Part shown: piece after piece, positions 1 to 6,644 of the stretch | Numbering within the stretch: the stretch's first letter is position 1 | Layout: every line of letters starts with the position of its first letter | Program-made: the position numbers and the translations under genes | Notes under the pieces: model-generated | Seen by the model: the letters and a program-made list of their open reading frames with translations, nothing else | Told to the model about the DNA's origin: nothing | Database searches by the model: none | NCBI GenBank assembly: GCA_020025515.1 | Contig: JAHHRZ010000026.1 | Span: 1 to 21,816, forward strand | Direction: 5' to 3' | Origin: Oscillospiraceae bacterium | GTDB lineage: Bacteria > Bacillota > Clostridia > Oscillospirales > Oscillospiraceae | DNA length: 21,816 bases

Positions 1-84
1 ATTCCTATTCGCTATTCTTTTTTTCATGTGTCACATATCATTGTAACACCTACAGCCGGTGGCGGGAAAAGGAAAAACTTTTTA

Positions 85-114
85 TTTACAGATCCCATAG
101 ATATGTGGTATGAT
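85..114 (+). promoter_or_regulatory. Candidate sigma-A promoter of the exonuclease gene
   Basis: TTTACA (85-90) and TATGAT (109-114) are separated by 18 bp and lie about 40 bp upstream of the start codon at 154. Both hexamers are close to the vegetative consensus. The preceding bases (1-84) hold a T-run at 17-24, which may be the tail of an upstream terminator, and no gene that I can support. Confidence 0.5.
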
Positions 115-153
115 AAACGACATGAATGTTGACAGACAGGAGTCGTTTTCGGC

Positions 154-1161
154 ATGGAATATATCATACTGGATATGGAATGGAACCAGCCCTGGCCCGG
201 CTCTCCTTCTGCACGACGGCCTTTGCCGGTGCAGATCCGCGGGGAGATCATTCAGATCGGGGCGGTGCGCCTGCTGACCGATCAGACGGTGGCCGATGAA
301 TTTCAAATTATGATTCGGCCCAAGGTATACCGCCGGCTGAATAAGCGGGTGTCTAAGCTGACGGGGATCAAGGAGGTCCGGCTTCGTGAGGAAGGGGTGC
401 CCTTTCCGGAGGCTATGGAGCGGTTTCGGAATTGGTGCGGGGAAGACGTGGTGTTTCTCACCTGGGGATTCGACGATATTACCATTCTGCGAGAAAATCT
501 GGCGCTCTTTGGCCTGAATACAGACTGGACAAACCGCTGGTATAATGCGCAAATGATGTTTAATGCCCAGACAGACGGCTCCAATGCCCAGAAGGCCCTG
601 AAGACGGCCATGGAAATTTTCGGAATCACCCCCAGCCGTCCGGCTCATGACGCCTTGGGAGATGCCTACCACACCGCCCTGATCTGTGCCAGATTGGATT
701 TGCACAAGGGGATTCGGGAGTATGAAACCGCTCTCAAGGAGCACGAAAACGGGTTCCATGGGGCGGAGCTTCCCGGCTGCCTGGGACGTCATGTATATTA
801 TGGCCTGGAGAACAAGGAAGAGGCCCTGAAGCAGATGGCAGGCAGTGAGAATCTCTGCCCCCAGTGCGGCAAGGAGATGACCTGCAGCCGCTGGTTCTCC
901 CAGCCGGGCCGCCGGTATATGACCATGGCCCAATGTCAGGAGCATGGGGATTATCTGATTCGGGTGCGCCTGTCCCCGGAGGAAGGCGGTACTGTGCGTG
1001 TGAGCCGCCTGGTCTACAAAGGGGACTCCGATGCGGCACGGGCCTATACTCAGAGGGCGGAGCGCGCGGAACCGACCCGGCCCTCCCGCCGCCGCCGCCG
1101 TCGCTCAGCCAAGAAGCTGGCGGGACAGGAGCAGGAAGCACAGCCTCAGACGGAAGAATAA
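154..1161 (+). CDS. DEDDh-family 3'-5' exonuclease with C-terminal zinc-ribbon-like segment
   Basis: This 335-residue protein is a predicted 3'-5' exonuclease of the RNase T / DNA polymerase III epsilon superfamily. The DEDDh signature is complete. Exo I is DMEW (D7, E9), Exo II is TWGFDD (D107 or D108), and Exo III is AHDALGDA (H165, D170), which assigns it to the two-metal DnaQ-like fold. The exonuclease domain fills about residues 1-190. After it comes a second segment with Cys235-x2-Cys238 and Cys261-x2-His264, which could bind zinc. The tail is basic (six arginines around residue 312) and then acidic/glutamine-rich. The start is chosen from AGGAG at 138-142, 11 bases before ATG. Similar stand-alone proteins are usually annotated only as exonuclease; whether it acts on RNA or DNA cannot be told. 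It appears monocistronic, with its own promoter and terminator. Confidence 0.85.
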   Translation: MEYIILDMEWNQPWPGSPSARRPLPVQIRGEIIQIGAVRLLTDQTVADEFQIMIRPKVYRRLNKRVSKLTGIKEVRLREEGVPFPEAMERFRNWCGEDVVFLTWGFDDITILRENLALFGLNTDWTNRWYNAQMMFNAQTDGSNAQKALKTAMEIFGITPSRPAHDALGDAYHTALICARLDLHKGIREYETALKEHENGFHGAELPGCLGRHVYYGLENKEEALKQMAGSENLCPQCGKEMTCSRWFSQPGRRYMTMAQCQEHGDYLIRVRLSPEEGGTVRVSRLVYKGDSDAARAYTQRAERAEPTRPSRRRRRRSAKKLAGQEQEAQPQTEE

Positions 1162-1169
1162 AGCGCAGC

Positions 1170-1204
1170 AGCTGCCTTGCAGAAATGTAAGGCAGCTTTT
1201 TTTG
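1170..1204 (+). terminator. Rho-independent terminator after the exonuclease gene
   Basis: A 9-bp perfect stem AGCTGCCTT (1170-1178) / AAGGCAGCT (1189-1197) with a 10-nt loop is followed by a run of seven T residues. It begins 9 bases after the stop codon. Confidence 0.85.
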
Positions 1205-1221
1205 TGCAGGCAAAAATTTTC

Positions 1222-1252
1222 TTGACACTGCATACTATGTGTTGTATAGTAT
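1222..1252 (+). promoter_or_regulatory. Promoter with overlapping PadR-type operator
   Basis: A consensus -35 TTGACA (1222-1227) and -10 TATAGT (1245-1250) are spaced exactly 17 bp. A perfect inverted repeat, ATACTAT (1232-1238) / ATAGTAT (1246-1252) with a 7-bp centre, lies in the spacer and covers the -10 box. The first gene downstream encodes a PadR repressor, and PadR proteins commonly repress their own operon through dyads of this kind, so this is the likely autoregulatory operator. The ribosome binding site AGGAGG follows at 1261-1266. Confidence 0.75.
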
Positions 1253-1272
1253 TATGCGGAAGGAGGTATACG

Positions 1273-1599
1273 ATGGATATTCAGCTGAAACGAGGACTCC
1301 TGGATGTATGCGTTCTGGCTGCAATCAAAAGCAGGGATTCCTATGGGTATCAGATTGTGAAGGATATCAAGCCCTTTGTGGAAATATCAGAATCGACCCT
1401 TTATCCCATTCTCCGCAGATTGGAAAGCGCGGAGTTTTTGACCGTATATGCAGTGGAACACAATGGAAGACTTCGGAAATATTATCACATTACCCCATTG
1501 GGACGAAAGCGAATCGGGGCATTTAAGGAGGAATGGAAGCAGATCCAGTCCATCTATAAATTTGTTGTGAGGGAGGATGCAAACAATGACCAAACATGA
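1273..1599 (+). CDS. PadR-family transcriptional regulator
   Basis: This 108-residue protein is a small PadR repressor with a winged helix-turn-helix. Its N-terminus (KRGLLDVCVLAAI), the middle YGYQIVKDI and the recognition-helix/wing region (STLYPILRRLE, then RKYYHITPLGRKRI) are hallmark PadR features. The C-terminal helix after residue 85 is the expected dimerisation helix; the short length fits the PadR-s2 type. The frame is open further upstream, but the start at 1273 is preferred because AGGAGG sits 6 bases before it and the upstream extension would run through the promoter. It heads an operon with the DUF1700 and DUF4097 genes and overlaps the next gene by 14 bp. It probably represses this operon through the dyad at 1232-1252. 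The inducer is unknown; in related systems cell-envelope stress is suspected. Confidence 0.9.
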   Translation: MDIQLKRGLLDVCVLAAIKSRDSYGYQIVKDIKPFVEISESTLYPILRRLESAEFLTVYAVEHNGRLRKYYHITPLGRKRIGAFKEEWKQIQSIYKFVVREDANNDQT

Positions 1600-2188
1600 A
1601 TTTCTTTCGGAACTGCGCCAGCGTTTGTCTGGGCTGCCGGAAGAAGACATCCAGAAATCCGTTGACTATTATAGTGAAATCATAGAAGATCGGATGGAAG
1701 ACGGCATTTCGGAGGAACAGGCCGTGGAGGCAATGGGATCTGCGGCTAAAATTGCCAATCAAATTCTGATGGATACGCCTCTGCCCAAACTGGTAAAGGC
1801 AAAGGCGAAAACAAACCGTGCTCCGAAAGCAGGGGAAATTGCGCTGCTGATTTTAGGCGCTCCCTTGTGGCTGAGCCTGCTCTTTGCGGGAGTGGTGACA
1901 GTTTTTGCCATATATGTCTCCATTTGGGCAGTCATTGCGTCGCTGTATATTTCGGTGTTGGCCCTGGGAGTGGGGGCGGTAGGCAGCGTGGCCGGATTTG
2001 TGGCACTGATTGTCCGGCAGCATTTTGCGCAGGCAGTGTTGTGTCTGGGGACGGGCCTCATGATGGCGGGAGTCGGAATCCTGTTTTTCTTTGGATGTGG
2101 ACTGATTACCAAGGGAATTATAGTGGGGAGTAAAAAAGTTTTGACGGCTGTCAAGTCCTGCTTTATCAGGAGGGGGAAAGAAGAATGA
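1586..2188 (+). CDS. DUF1700 integral membrane protein
   Basis: A 200-residue membrane protein of the DUF1700 (HAAS-domain) family. The N-terminal cytosolic part starts MTKHEFLSELRQRL and contains the helical signature SGLPEEDIQKSVDYY with an IIEDRMEDGxSEE-type motif, as expected for HAAS domains that pair with PadR regulators. About residues 80-185 form three or four hydrophobic membrane segments. Two in-frame ATGs exist, at 1577 and 1586. I choose 1586 because GGGAGG ends right before 1577, leaving that ATG no spacer, while 1586 has 9 bases and gives the usual family N-terminus. It lies between padR and the DUF4097 gene with overlaps on both sides (14 bp and 4 bp), so translation is probably coupled. 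In known families the DUF1700 protein is thought to help transmit an envelope signal; its biochemical function is not established. Confidence 0.85.
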   Translation: MTKHEFLSELRQRLSGLPEEDIQKSVDYYSEIIEDRMEDGISEEQAVEAMGSAAKIANQILMDTPLPKLVKAKAKTNRAPKAGEIALLILGAPLWLSLLFAGVVTVFAIYVSIWAVIASLYISVLALGVGAVGSVAGFVALIVRQHFAQAVLCLGTGLMMAGVGILFFFGCGLITKGIIVGSKKVLTAVKSCFIRRGKEE

Positions 2189-3033
2189 ACAAGGTTAAAA
2201 AAACGGCATTGCTGGTGGCGGCGGTTCTGATTGTGGCGGGATTGATTCTCTCAATCGGTGCGATGTCTTCTGTAAGCTTTGATGTAACAAGGCTTGATAC
2301 CACGAAGATCACAACGGAAACCCATGAGGTAAAAGAGGATTTTCAAAATATACGAATCTCAACGGATGTATATGATGTGCAGGTGCTGCCTTCGAAGGAT
2401 GGCCAGTGCAAGGTGGTCAGCACCGAAGAAACAAATCTTCGTTGTTCGATTTCCATAGAAGACGATACCTTGGTCATTGAGCAGATCGACCGGCGTAATT
2501 GGTGGAAATACATCGGGTTTCATTGGCGTCAACGGGAGCTGCGGATTTATTTGCCGAAAACCGAATACGGAGAATTTACAATGGATTGCGTCAGCGGGGA
2601 TGTGAAACTTCCGGAGGATTTCACCTTCACAGAAGTTTCGCTCTCCAACACCAGCGGAGACATGGAGATCGGCGCAGAGGTAACCGGGACGCTTTCTGTT
2701 GAAACCCTGAGCGGAGATTTGGAACTGCACAACATCACGGCAAAGAATGTAGACCTCCAAACCGTCAGCGGGGATATGGAATGTTTCCGGGTGATTGCCC
2801 AGGAGCAGATGCAGATGGAAAGCACCAGCGGAGAAATCAAGCTGAAGCAATGTGATGCCGACACCCTGTTTTTTAAGACCGTCAGCGGGGATGTGGAGGG
2901 CACGCTGCTGTCGGGAAAAGTATTTGACGTGGATACCGTCACCGGCGATGTGAAGGTTCCCACATCCGGCCAGGGCGGAATGTGTCAAATTGAAACAATA
3001 AGCGGAGATGTTAAGATAGATACCGCAAATTAA
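2185..3033 (+). CDS. DUF4097 beta-helix envelope protein with eight SGD repeats
   Basis: A 282-residue protein with one N-terminal membrane anchor or signal segment (about residues 8-28, preceded by positive charges) and an exported DUF4097 domain. From about residue 135 to the end it consists of eight repeats of 19-21 residues, each carrying an (S/T)GD or SGE turn: VSGDV, TSGDM, LSGDL, VSGDM, TSGEI, VSGDV, VTGDV, ISGDV. This is the pattern of a right-handed parallel beta-helix. DUF4097 domains occur in YvlB/LiaX-type proteins linked to antimicrobial-peptide and envelope stress. That link is by family, not shown here. Its ATG overlaps the DUF1700 stop (ATGA) and is preceded by AGGAGGGGG. It is the last gene of the PadR operon and is followed by a strong terminator. 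Confidence 0.87.
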   Translation: MNKVKKTALLVAAVLIVAGLILSIGAMSSVSFDVTRLDTTKITTETHEVKEDFQNIRISTDVYDVQVLPSKDGQCKVVSTEETNLRCSISIEDDTLVIEQIDRRNWWKYIGFHWRQRELRIYLPKTEYGEFTMDCVSGDVKLPEDFTFTEVSLSNTSGDMEIGAEVTGTLSVETLSGDLELHNITAKNVDLQTVSGDMECFRVIAQEQMQMESTSGEIKLKQCDADTLFFKTVSGDVEGTLLSGKVFDVDTVTGDVKVPTSGQGGMCQIETISGDVKIDTAN

Positions 3034-3050
3034 ACAGCAATTTTCAATCC

Positions 3051-3095
3051 AATGCCGATGATCGGGGAAAAACCGATCATCGGCATTTTGTTTTG
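3051..3095 (+). terminator. Strong Rho-independent terminator after the PadR operon
   Basis: A 15-bp perfect stem, left arm 3051-3065 and right arm 3073-3087, with a 7-nt loop, followed by TTTTGTTTTG. It lies 17 bases after the DUF4097 stop and separates that operon from the phosphate operon. Confidence 0.9.
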
Positions 3096-3102
3096 CTCAA
3101 TG

Positions 3103-3167
3103 TTTACATAGCTTAACTAAATCTTTGCAAAATCAAGATTGGAGATTTAACAGATTCTTTTTATAAT
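3103..3167 (+). promoter_or_regulatory. Candidate Pho-regulated promoter of pstS
   Basis: A good -10 TATAAT (3162-3167) has only a poor -35 at the 17-bp position (TTGGAG, 3139-3144). That is typical of activator-dependent promoters. Upstream lie TTTACA (3103-3108) and TTAACT (3113-3118), with TTAACA at 3147-3152. These resemble the TTaACA-type half-sites bound by PhoP/PhoB in Gram-positives, but the 10-bp spacing is not the classic 11 bp. A short dyad GGTTCT/AGAACC (3182-3196) lies in the untranslated leader. The -10 is fairly sure; the Pho-box reading is tentative. Confidence 0.45.
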
Positions 3168-3236
3168 AGTTCCTGTCCGATGGTTCTGAAAGAACCGAAA
3201 ATAAAATGGATGTAACGTAGAAAGGAAATGCAAACG

Positions 3237-4094
3237 ATGAATGTTTGGAAAAAGATGGCGGCGTTTGCCATGGCAGGTCTCATGAGTGTGAGCCTGTTTG
3301 CGGGTTGTGGAAAGACAGAAAACAATAAGATTACCGTAGTGTCCAGAGAAGAGGGTTCCGGCACCAGAGGCGCGTTTATCGAGCTTATGGGTGTGGAAAC
3401 GGATGCGGGAGACCAGACCACCAAGGATGCGGAGATTGCCAACTCCACCTCTCTGGTGCAGAATACGGTTTCCGGCAACAAAAACGCCATCGGCTACCTG
3501 TCCTTGGGTGCTTATGACAGCAAGCTGGTAAAGGCAGTGTCAGTCGATGGGGTAGCCCCCACCGTTGAGAACATCAAGAAAGGCTCCTATGCAGTATCCC
3601 GTCCCTTCCTGATCTGCTATAAGGAAGAAAACCTCACGGAACTGGGCAAGGACTTTGTAAGCTTCATCCTCAGCCAGGATGGACAGAAGATTGTGGAAGA
3701 GAAGGGGTACATCTCTTCCGTAGACAATGCTGAGGCTTACACCGCTTCCGGCCTCACCGGCAAGCTGAGCCTGGACGGCTCTACCTCCGTGGGCCCCCTG
3801 ATGGAGGTTCTGGCAGAAAAGTATCGTGAAGTCAACCCCGATGTGGTCATTGACATTCAGCAGACCGGCTCCGGCTCCGGTATCACCGCTGCCATTGAGG
3901 GCTCCTGCGAAATCGGTATGAGCTCCCGGAATCTGAAGGACGAAGAGATTGCCAAGGGTCTGACCCACACGGCCATTGCCTTGGATGGCATTGCAGTGGT
4001 TGTCCATAAGGACAATGGGGTGGATAACCTGACGCAGGAACAGATTCAGAAGATTTACACCGGAGAAGTCACCGCCTGGAATGAACTGGGCTAA
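3237..4094 (+). CDS. pstS: Phosphate-binding lipoprotein PstS, circularly permuted
   Basis: A 285-residue extracellular phosphate-binding lipoprotein. It has a short basic start, a hydrophobic stretch and a lipobox LFAGC, so Cys should be lipid-modified. The two PstS halves are in swapped order. The segment normally second (ITVVSREEGSGTRGAF, then AIGYLSLGAYDSKLVK, then RPFLICYK) comes first at about residues 30-175. The segment normally first (LDGSTSVGPLMEVLAEKY, QQTGSGSGITAAI, IGMSSRNLKDEE, ALDGIAVVV, QIQKIYTGEVTAWNELG) fills about 180-285. The chain ends exactly where a canonical PstS would run into the first-half motif, so no part is duplicated. Phosphate-contact loops (STS, GSGTR, SGSG) are all present. 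Start 3237 is preferred over ATG 3228, which would be only 1-2 bases from AAAGGA. It is the first gene of the pst operon. Confidence 0.88.
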   Translation: MNVWKKMAAFAMAGLMSVSLFAGCGKTENNKITVVSREEGSGTRGAFIELMGVETDAGDQTTKDAEIANSTSLVQNTVSGNKNAIGYLSLGAYDSKLVKAVSVDGVAPTVENIKKGSYAVSRPFLICYKEENLTELGKDFVSFILSQDGQKIVEEKGYISSVDNAEAYTASGLTGKLSLDGSTSVGPLMEVLAEKYREVNPDVVIDIQQTGSGSGITAAIEGSCEIGMSSRNLKDEEIAKGLTHTAIALDGIAVVVHKDNGVDNLTQEQIQKIYTGEVTAWNELG

Positions 4095-4104
4095 GCACCA
4101 TTGC

Positions 4105-4134
4105 AATCGGGGTGGGAAGCCACCCCGATTTTCT
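4105..4134 (+). terminator. Intercistronic hairpin between pstS and pstC (partial terminator or stabiliser)
   Basis: An 11-bp perfect stem (4105-4115 with 4120-4130) and a GAAG tetraloop, followed by TTTTCT. It lies 10 bases after the pstS stop and 30 bases before the pstC start. The short U-tract suggests leaky termination or 3'-end protection, which would make the binding protein more abundant than the permease, as is common in ABC importer operons. Confidence 0.7.
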
Positions 4135-4159
4135 ATACCATAAGGAAAGAGGGAAGATT

Positions 4160-5011
4160 ATGGCAAAATTTCGGGAAACCGCCATGCGCTATGTGTTTTT
4201 GCTGTCGGCTGTCCTTTGCATCGCCTGTGTAGCCGTTATTTGTATGTATCTTCTGGGAAGCGGCATTCCCACCATGTTTGAGATTGGACTGGATAACTTT
4301 TTTGGAACCACCTGGCAGCCCGGAAATGGAAACTATGGTATTTTTCCGTTTATTGTGGGCTCTATCTATGTGACGGCGGGAGCAATCCTCATTGGCGTGC
4401 CCATTGGAGCGCTGTGCGCTGTGTATCTGGCTTGGTTTTGTCCTAAAAGACTGTATAAGGTTCTGAACCCTGCGGTGCGGCTCATGGCTGGCATTCCATC
4501 CATTATCTACGGCTTCTTTGGCCTGACGGTATTGGTTCCCATGATACAGTCTATGACCGGAACATCCGGTAAAGGCCTTTTGACCGCTTCTCTGCTTTTG
4601 GGTATTATGATCCTGCCCACCATCATCGGCACTGCGGAGCCTGCGCTGAGAGCGGTGCCCAGACCCTACTATGATGGCGCCCTGGCCCTGGGGGCAACCC
4701 ATGAGAGAAGCGTTTTTTCCGTGGTGGTTCCTGCTGCCGGATCAGGCCTTATGTCCGGTGTGATTCTGGGAATCGGGCGGGCCATTGGAGAAACCATGGC
4801 AGTCATTATGATTGCAGGCAACCAGACCCGAATGCCGGGAGGACTTCTGGACGGACTGAGAACCATGACCTCCAACATTGTGCTGGAGATGGGCTATTCC
4901 ACCGGTCTGCATCGTCAGGCCCTGGTGGCCACCGGCGTGGTGCTGTTCGTGTTTATCCTGCTGATTAACCTGTTGTTCTCTCTGGCCAAGAAAAAGGAGG
5001 GAACCGAATGA
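4160..5011 (+). CDS. pstC: Phosphate ABC transporter permease PstC
   Basis: A 283-residue inner-membrane permease with about six hydrophobic segments. The first is at residues 10-32 (FLLSAVLCIACVAVICMYLL). A binding-protein-dependent transport signature follows: MAGIPSIIYGFFGLTVLVP near the middle, then an EAA-type loop DGALALGATHERSVFSVVVP and the GIGRAIGETMAV helix typical of PstC. It forms the membrane channel with PstA and is energised by PstB. The frame is open upstream through the hairpin, but ATG at 4160 has an AGAGGG site 6 bases before it and gives the usual N-terminus. Its stop overlaps the pstA start by 4 bp (ATGA). Confidence 0.93.
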   Translation: MAKFRETAMRYVFLLSAVLCIACVAVICMYLLGSGIPTMFEIGLDNFFGTTWQPGNGNYGIFPFIVGSIYVTAGAILIGVPIGALCAVYLAWFCPKRLYKVLNPAVRLMAGIPSIIYGFFGLTVLVPMIQSMTGTSGKGLLTASLLLGIMILPTIIGTAEPALRAVPRPYYDGALALGATHERSVFSVVVPAAGSGLMSGVILGIGRAIGETMAVIMIAGNQTRMPGGLLDGLRTMTSNIVLEMGYSTGLHRQALVATGVVLFVFILLINLLFSLAKKKEGTE

Positions 5012-5898
5012 AAAAGTATTCTGGATTGGGGCGGTTTCGGGGTCATCCCATGGCATTGTTCCAATATCTTCTGGTTCATCTGGCAGCCATACTGACAGGT
5101 GGCACGGTGCTGGTGCTGGTGGGCTATATCCTGATTACGGGCATTCCCCATCTGTCTTTGGATCTGTTCGCGTGGGAATTTACCACAGAAAATCAGTCCA
5201 TGATGCCTGCCATTGTCAATACGCTGTGCATGACCATTTTAACCTTACTGATGGCGGTGCCGGTGGGCGTGGGAGCGGCCATTTATCTGGCAGAATACGC
5301 CAAGCGGGGAAATGTTCTGGTAAAACTGGTGCGGCTTACGGCAGAGACGCTGGCGGGAATTCCTTCCATTGTCTATGGCCTGTTTGGATTTATGTTCTTT
5401 AATGTGACCCTTGGCTGGGGCTACTCCATGCTTTCCGGTGCGGTGACCTTGGCCATTATGGTGCTGCCTTTGGTGATGCGTACCACCGAAGAAGCACTGC
5501 ATTCCGTCTCCGATACATTCCGGGAGGGATCCTTCGGTTTGGGAGCCGGAAAGCTCCGGACGGTATTTCGCATTGTGCTGCCGGCTGCCATCCCCGGTAT
5601 CCTGTCCGGCATTATTCTGAGTATCGGAAGAATTGTGGGCGAGTCTGCGGCTTTGATTTTCACCTCCGGTTCCGGACGGGAAAACCTCAGCTTTATGACC
5701 CAGGATGGGTTCTCTCTGTTTGCACCGCTGTTCCAGTCCACCAGAACCTTGTCGGTTCATATGTACAATCTCATGAATGAGGGCCTGCATATGGATGAGG
5801 CACGGGCCACGGCGGTGGTACTGTTGGTTTTGGTGCTGGGAATCAATGCCCTGTCCAGTTATCTGGGCAAGAAGTTGACGAAAGGGAAAGAAATATGA
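5008..5898 (+). CDS. pstA: Phosphate ABC transporter permease PstA
   Basis: A 296-residue partner permease of PstC. It shows the PstA hallmarks: AIYLAEYAKRGN, ETLAGIPSIVYGLFGFMFF, the EAA-type loop FREGSFGLGAGKLRTVFRIVLP, and ILSIGRIVGESAALIFTSG. About six membrane segments are present, the first at residues 25-50. It begins with ATG overlapping the pstC stop and has AGGAGGG seven bases upstream. The stop in turn overlaps the pstB ATG by 4 bp, so pstC-pstA-pstB are almost certainly translationally coupled. Confidence 0.93.
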   Translation: MKKYSGLGRFRGHPMALFQYLLVHLAAILTGGTVLVLVGYILITGIPHLSLDLFAWEFTTENQSMMPAIVNTLCMTILTLLMAVPVGVGAAIYLAEYAKRGNVLVKLVRLTAETLAGIPSIVYGLFGFMFFNVTLGWGYSMLSGAVTLAIMVLPLVMRTTEEALHSVSDTFREGSFGLGAGKLRTVFRIVLPAAIPGILSGIILSIGRIVGESAALIFTSGSGRENLSFMTQDGFSLFAPLFQSTRTLSVHMYNLMNEGLHMDEARATAVVLLVLVLGINALSSYLGKKLTKGKEI

Positions 5899-6644
5899 TT
5901 AAGATGACCATTGAAGATTTGCATCTGTATTACGGGGATTTTCATGCGCTGAAGGGCATTTATATGCAAATCCCCGCCAATGAGGTAACGGCCCTGATTG
6001 GCCCTTCCGGCTGCGGAAAGAGCACCTTGCTCAAGAGCCTCAACCGAATGAACGATTTGGTGGAAGGATGCCGCATCACAGGCTCCGTTCAGCTGGATGG
6101 ACAGAATGTTTATGGAGATTTGGATGTAAATGACCTGCGCCGCCGGGTTGGAATGGTGTTTCAGAAACCCAATCCTTTCCCTATGAGCGTATTTGACAAT
6201 GTGGCCTATGGTCCCCGAACCCATGGTACCCGGAACAAACGGAAGCTGGAAGAGATCGTGGAAAAAGCACTGCGTCAGGCCGCCATTTGGGACGAAGTGA
6301 AAGACCGTCTGCACAAGAGTGCGTTGGGTCTGTCCGGTGGTCAGCAGCAGCGGCTGTGCATTGCCCGGGCTTTGGCAGTGGAGCCGGAGGTGCTTTTGAT
6401 GGATGAAAGCACCTCTGCACTGGACCCCATTTCCACAGGCAGAATTGAAGACCTGATTCTGGAGCTGAAAAAACAGTATACCATAGTCATGGTGACGCAT
6501 AATATGCAGCAGGCCTTGAGAATTTCTGATAACACCGCATTTTTCCTTTTGGGCGATATGGTGGAGATGGACAAGACCCAGAAGCTGTTCACCATGCCCG
6601 GAGACAAGCGGACCGAGGACTATATTACGGGGAGGTTTGGATGA
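5895..6644 (+). CDS. pstB: Phosphate ABC transporter ATP-binding protein PstB
   Basis: A 249-residue ABC ATPase that powers phosphate import through PstC/PstA. Walker A GPSGCGKST is at residues 36-44, followed by SLNRMNDL (a PstB-specific stretch). The Q-loop is in MVFQKPNPFPMSV, the signature LSGGQQQR starts at 146, Walker B VLLMDE is at 166-171, and the H-loop is in VMVTHNMQQA. The length matches the usual 250 residues. After the catalytic glutamate the D-loop region reads STSALDP, with Ser172 where Pro is more usual. All catalytic residues are intact, so it should be active. It overlaps pstA and phoU by 4 bp each. Confidence 0.95.
   Translation: MIKMTIEDLHLYYGDFHALKGIYMQIPANEVTALIGPSGCGKSTLLKSLNRMNDLVEGCRITGSVQLDGQNVYGDLDVNDLRRRVGMVFQKPNPFPMSVFDNVAYGPRTHGTRNKRKLEEIVEKALRQAAIWDEVKDRLHKSALGLSGGQQQRLCIARALAVEPEVLLMDESTSALDPISTGRIEDLILELKKQYTIVMVTHNMQQALRISDNTAFFLLGDMVEMDKTQKLFTMPGDKRTEDYITGRFG

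Noticed and set aside
26..36. Short palindrome ATGTGTCACAT near the left edge
   Set aside because: Only 5-bp arms, in AT-rich sequence, with no match to a regulator that I can support.
82..945. A 287-codon open frame antisense to the exonuclease gene
   Set aside because: No recognisable motifs and no ribosome site; a shadow of the coding frame.
1577..1585. The double start ATGCAAACAATG at DUF1700 and the similar ATGCAAACGATG at pstS (3228-3239)
   Set aside because: A curious resemblance, but in both the second ATG has better spacing. Two cases are not enough to propose a shared signal.
2590..2900. Repeated GTCAGCGGGGAT segments considered as a DNA repeat array
   Set aside because: They are in frame and encode the SGD turns of the DUF4097 beta-helix. 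Spacing is irregular and there is no CRISPR-like spacer structure.
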